From Thermopetrobacter sp964430935 (GTDB lineage: Bacteria; Pseudomonadota; Alphaproteobacteria; Rhizobiales; Aestuariivirgaceae), in contig CAYSHK010000036.1 of assembly GCA_964430935.1 (NCBI GenBank), forward strand, positions 1-64,000: DNA of 64,000 nt, in the 5' to 3' direction. The translations under genes and the position numbers were made by a program. Below are positions 60,888-64,000 of the stretch, piece by piece. The notes beneath the pieces are model-generated. The model was not told the origin of the DNA. It searched no databases and was given only the letters and a program-made list of their open reading frames with translations. Each line of letters begins with the position of its first letter. Position 1 is the stretch's first letter.

Positions 60888-61193
60888 ATGAGCGCACGGA
60901 TCTACAGACCGGCCAGGAATGCCATGCAGTCCGGAAAGGCCCGGACGGAGAAATGGGTGCTGGAGTTCGAGCCGCGGAAACCCTACGGCCGCGATCCCCT
61001 CATGGGCTGGACCACCATGTCCGACATGACGCAGCAGGTGAAGTTGCGTTTCAACACCAGGGAGGAGGCCGTCGCCTTCGCCGAGCGCAACGGCATCGCC
61101 TACTGCCTGCTGCCGGAACATTCGCCCGCGCCCAAGCACAAGTCCTACGCGGACAACTTCCGCTTCGGCCGCAAGCGCAACTGGACGCATTGA
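60888..61193 (+). CDS. NDUFS4-like complex I accessory subunit (ETC complex I subunit)
   Basis: A 101-residue relative of the mitochondrial NDUFS4 18-kDa subunit of NADH:ubiquinone oxidoreductase. The signature is clear: ARIYRPARNAMQSGKARTEKWVLEF near the start, DPLMGWTTMSDMTQQVKLRF, FAERNGIAYCLL and YADNFRFGRKRNWTH at the end. In alphaproteobacteria it is an accessory subunit of complex I, not encoded in the nuo operon. It lies between tRNA-Pro and tRNA-Arg. Confidence 0.93.
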   Translation: MSARIYRPARNAMQSGKARTEKWVLEFEPRKPYGRDPLMGWTTMSDMTQQVKLRFNTREEAVAFAERNGIAYCLLPEHSPAPKHKSYADNFRFGRKRNWTH

Positions 61194-61246
61194 GCCGTTT
61201 CCATCCCCTTGCGCCGCCTTTCACGCGGCGGCGGCACGACCGGTCA

Positions 61247-61323
<77 letters not shown>

Positions 61324-61503
61324 CTCTCCAGAATCCGCCACAGGATCTTTCGCGCGCCTTTTCCACCCTTCCCTACCGGATGAAGTCCACTCTTCGGTGG
61401 AACGGGACTGCCTTCCGCGCCTCCCTTCCGAACATTTTCTAATATTCTCATGAACATTCCGCCAGCTTGTCCGGCTGGTGACAGAATTTCATGTCCTCTG
61501 GCA

Positions 61504-61533
61504 TTGGACGTTTTTTCCCGTTCGGCACATAAT
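61504..61533 (+). promoter_or_regulatory. Possible promoter of the TRAP transporter operon
   Basis: TTGGAC (61504-61509) and CATAAT (61528-61533) are 18 bases apart in an AT-rich patch 33 bases before the first TRAP gene. The -10 is good (five of six), the -35 poor. Confidence 0.35.
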
Positions 61534-61565
61534 GAAAGAAAAAACGAGATGATGGGAGGAATTTC

Positions 61566-62105
61566 ATGCCACGTGCAATCCGTGCCTACGTGAACTACGT
61601 GGATTCCGTCAATCGCTTCGTCGGGCATCTCACGATGTACCTGATTTTCGTGATGCTCGGGATCCTGTTCTGGTCGGCCATCTCCAAGCAGCTCAACGTT
61701 CCGTCCGTCTGGACGCTGGAAATGGCCCAGTTCACCATGGTCGCCTACTATATGCTGGCGGGCGGTCACTCCATGCAGCTGAAGGCCCACGTCCGCATGG
61801 ACCTGCTCTATTCCCGCTGGAGCGAGACGACGCGCGCGAAGGTCGATTCCTTCACGGATCTTCTGCTCATCTTCTATCTCTTCATGTTGCTCTACGGAGC
61901 GATCTCCAGCACCCACTACGCGCTGAAATACGGCGAGCGCAGCTATTCCGCATGGGCGCCGTACATGGCGCCGATCAAGATCATCATGATCATCGGCATC
62001 GTGCTGATGATCCTGCAGGCGGTCGCCGTCTTCTTCAAGGACGTGGCGCGGGCGCGGGGCATCCAGCTCGGCAGGCCCGACGAGGAGCTGGAGGATCCGG
62101 CATGA
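61566..62105 (+). CDS. TRAP transporter small permease (DctQ)
   Basis: A 179-residue membrane protein with four hydrophobic helices (about 20-40, 50-75, 95-120, 135-160). Family features are RFVGHLTMYLIFVMLGILFW, TLEMAQFTMVAYYMLAGGHSMQLKAHVRMDLLY and the final helix. It is the small membrane partner of a tripartite ATP-independent transporter. Its start follows GGGAGG. Its stop overlaps the large permease start by 4 bases. Confidence 0.93.
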   Translation: MPRAIRAYVNYVDSVNRFVGHLTMYLIFVMLGILFWSAISKQLNVPSVWTLEMAQFTMVAYYMLAGGHSMQLKAHVRMDLLYSRWSETTRAKVDSFTDLLLIFYLFMLLYGAISSTHYALKYGERSYSAWAPYMAPIKIIMIIGIVLMILQAVAVFFKDVARARGIQLGRPDEELEDPA

Positions 62106-63424
62106 GCTACGAGATGATCGCCCTCGTCATGTTCCTTGGCATGATGGGGCTTCTGCTGACCGGTCAGCGCGTCTTCGGGGTCATCGGTTTCGTCGCGGTC
62201 ACGGCGGCGCTGTTCCTCTGGGGCGACGGCGGCGCGGAGCTGGGATTCTCGGCGGCGATGAAGCTGATGAAGTGGTATCCCCTGCTCACGCTGCCGATGT
62301 TCATCTTCATGGGCTACATGCTCTCCGAATCCCGCATCGCCGACGATCTCTACCGGATGTTCCACGTCTGGTCGGGGCCGGTGCGGGGCGGGCTGGCCAT
62401 CGGCACCATCGGACTGATGGTGGCCATATCCGCCATGAACGGCCTCTCCGTGGCCGGCATGGCCATCGGCGCCACCATCGCCCTGCCGGAAATGCTGAGA
62501 CGCGGATACGACAAGGTGATGATCACCGGCGTCATCCAGGCGGGCAGCTCCCTCGGCATACTCGTGCCGCCCTCGGTGGTTCTCGTCCTCTACGGCATGA
62601 TCGCGCGGGTTCCGGTCGGGAAGCTGTGGCTGGCCGGCGTGCTGCCGGGACTGATGATGGCGGCTCTGTTCATCATCTACATAGCCGTCCGCTGCTGGAA
62701 GAACCCGAAACTGGGCCCCGCCCTGCCGAAGGAGGAGCGGGACATGCCGCTCGCGGAAAAGCTGAAACTGCTGCGGGCCGGGCTGCTGCCCCTGTTCATC
62801 TTCTTCTCCATGACCGGCCTGTTCCTGATGGGCGTGACCTCGCTGGTGGAAAGCTCCGCCGTCGGGGCCGTCGCCTCGATGATCGCGGCGGCCGTCAAGC
62901 GGCGTCTCAACTGGCGGGTGATGCATGCGGTAATGAAGAAGACGCTCGCCATCACCGCCATGTTCATGTGGATCATTCTCGCCGCGCTGGCCTTCGGCGC
63001 GGTGTTCGACGGACTGGGCGCGGTGAAGGCGATCGAGGCGTTCTTCACGCAGGATCTGGGGCTCGGGCCGTGGGAGATCCTCATCCTGATGCAGCTCTCC
63101 TACCTGATCATGGGCATGTTCCTCGACGACACGGCCATGCTCATCATCGTCGCGCCGCTCTACGTGCCTCTGGTGCGGCATCTCGGCTTCGACCTGGTGT
63201 GGTATGGTGTGCTCTACACGATCACCTGCCAGATCGCCTACATGACCCCGCCTTTCGGCTACAATCTGTTCCTGATGCGGGCGATGGCGCCACCGGAGAT
63301 CACGCTGCACGACATCTACCGCTCCATCGTGCCCTTCGTGCTGATCATGATTCTCGGACTGTCCCTGGTGATCGCCTTCCCGGACATCGCCCTCTGGCTG
63401 CCGGAGCGGTTCTATTCCCGGTAG
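62102..63424 (+). CDS. TRAP transporter large permease (DctM)
   Basis: A 440-residue membrane protein with about 12 helices, the substrate and sodium path of the TRAP system. LPMFIFMGYMLSESRIADDLYRMFHVWSG, ATIALPEMLRRGYDKVMITGVIQAGSSLGILVPPSVVLVLYG and GMFLDDTAMLIIVAPLYVPL are the family signatures. Starts at 62102, overlapping the DctQ stop. Confidence 0.95.
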   Translation: MSYEMIALVMFLGMMGLLLTGQRVFGVIGFVAVTAALFLWGDGGAELGFSAAMKLMKWYPLLTLPMFIFMGYMLSESRIADDLYRMFHVWSGPVRGGLAIGTIGLMVAISAMNGLSVAGMAIGATIALPEMLRRGYDKVMITGVIQAGSSLGILVPPSVVLVLYGMIARVPVGKLWLAGVLPGLMMAALFIIYIAVRCWKNPKLGPALPKEERDMPLAEKLKLLRAGLLPLFIFFSMTGLFLMGVTSLVESSAVGAVASMIAAAVKRRLNWRVMHAVMKKTLAITAMFMWIILAALAFGAVFDGLGAVKAIEAFFTQDLGLGPWEILILMQLSYLIMGMFLDDTAMLIIVAPLYVPLVRHLGFDLVWYGVLYTITCQIAYMTPPFGYNLFLMRAMAPPEITLHDIYRSIVPFVLIMILGLSLVIAFPDIALWLPERFYSR

Positions 63425-63511
63425 GAATCATCCGCGTTTCCGCCGGAACACACCCCGCGCCAAGACGGGGAACCACAACGAACCATAACGAAACCAAAGG
63501 GAGAAAACGCC

Positions 63512-64000
63512 ATGACGAAAAGGAAAAGGCACGACGCAAGCAGACGCGGCTTTCTGAAGACGACGGGAATGGCCGTGGCCGCCGCGGGCGGGGCGGTGCT
63601 TGCCGCGCCCGCCGTTCACGCGGCGAACCGGCCCATCAAATGGCGGTTGCAGACCTACGCGGGGCCGGCCCTCGCGGAGAACGTCATCAAGCCGTCCATC
63701 GACAGGTTCAACAAGATCGCGAACGGCGAGATGGTGATCGAGCTCTACACCGCCGACCAGCTGGTGCCGACGGCGGAGCTGTTCCGGGCCATGCAGCGCG
63801 GCACCATCGACGCCGTGCAGTCGGACGACGATTCCATCAACGCCCCGGTGGACGTCTCGATATTCGGCGGATACTTCCCGCTCGCCCTGCGCTATTCGCT
63901 CGACGTACCGACGCTGTTCGAGCAGTATGGACTGCGCCAGATCTGGGAGGAGGCATACGGTGAGGTGGAAGGCGTCACCTGGCTGGGGGCGGGCGCATGG
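63512..64000 (+). CDS. TRAP transporter substrate-binding protein (DctP), partial
   Basis: First 163 codons of the periplasmic binding protein; the gene runs past the window end. It starts with a twin-arginine signal (ASRRGFLKTTGMAVAAAGG, RRGFLK; cleavage after AVHA). The mature start IKWRLQTYAGPALAENVIKP and the PTAELFRAMQRGTIDAV segment are typical of the TAXI/DctP family that carries organic acids. GGGAG lies upstream. The ligand is not clear without the remaining sequence. Confidence 0.92.
   Translation, partial: MTKRKRHDASRRGFLKTTGMAVAAAGGAVLAAPAVHAANRPIKWRLQTYAGPALAENVIKPSIDRFNKIANGEMVIELYTADQLVPTAELFRAMQRGTIDAVQSDDDSINAPVDVSIFGGYFPLALRYSLDVPTLFEQYGLRQIWEEAYGEVEGVTWLGAGAW

Overview
The window is a GC-rich, gene-dense chromosomal segment of an alphaproteobacterium. 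The lineage call rests on several things visible in the sequence: a PopZ-type polar organiser beside valS and tolC, the NtrY/NtrX two-component pair, an NDUFS4-like accessory subunit of complex I, a perfect TTAA-N7-TTAA CtrA-type box, an aspartate-rich Mg-type HemB, and the order tpiA / ppiD-trpE-trpG-trpD-trpC-moaC-moeA. The genus cannot be named from this sequence. Almost everything is core metabolism and housekeeping. I see no phage, insertion sequence, CRISPR array or large island.

Layout. Bases 1-7 kb: valS (partial), popZ, tolC, tRNA-Cys, argC, tig, tRNA-Leu. 6.7-17.7 kb: nnr, then the nitrogen block glnB-glnA behind a near-consensus sigma-54 promoter, a HAD hydrolase, a UPF0114 membrane protein, an orphan sigma-like factor, an APC permease, and ntrYX on the other strand. 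17.8-25.7 kb: glmU-glmS, a PilZ protein, dapA-smpB and a divergent lytic transglycosylase. 25.7-30.1 kb: MscS channel, tRNA-Val, an ABM monooxygenase, a small lipoprotein, a class I aminotransferase and a Pcm-type methyltransferase. 30.2-35.3 kb: a tightly overlapping run cysK-like, alaX, sseA, GNAT, DUF123, then a CPA2 antiporter. 35.3-46.6 kb: an acyl-CoA hydrolase/hydratase, an extensin-like protein, hemB with two TlpA-like thioredoxins, a two-gene NAD-type formate dehydrogenase with an exported thioredoxin-like protein, a patatin and an AT-rich SGNH hydrolase. 46.6-52.4 kb: a large MscS channel, pyrG, secG, tpiA. 52.6-60.7 kb: ppiD, trpEGD, a dead hicBA remnant, trpC, moaC, moeA. 60.7-64 kb: tRNA-Pro, NDUFS4-like gene, tRNA-Arg and a DctQMP TRAP transporter (DctP cut by the window end).

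How the genes work together. GlnB/GlnA and NtrYX tie nitrogen sensing to glutamine synthesis. GlmS, GlmU, DapA and the transglycosylase serve the cell wall. moaC and moeA make the molybdenum cofactor that the formate dehydrogenase needs. The periplasmic thiol proteins around 38.5-44.7 kb flank hemB and the formate dehydrogenase.

I found no convincing new multi-gene system. The most informative unusual points are: the decayed hicBA toxin-antitoxin pair inside the trp operon (internal deletion in hicB, one-base frameshift and loss of the usual histidine in hicA); sigma-54-like elements before both glnB and glnA with a hairpin/T-run between them; a CtrA box and a palindrome between dapA and the transglycosylase gene; a strong 11-bp inverted repeat between glmU and glmS; and an orphan, AT-rich SGNH hydrolase.
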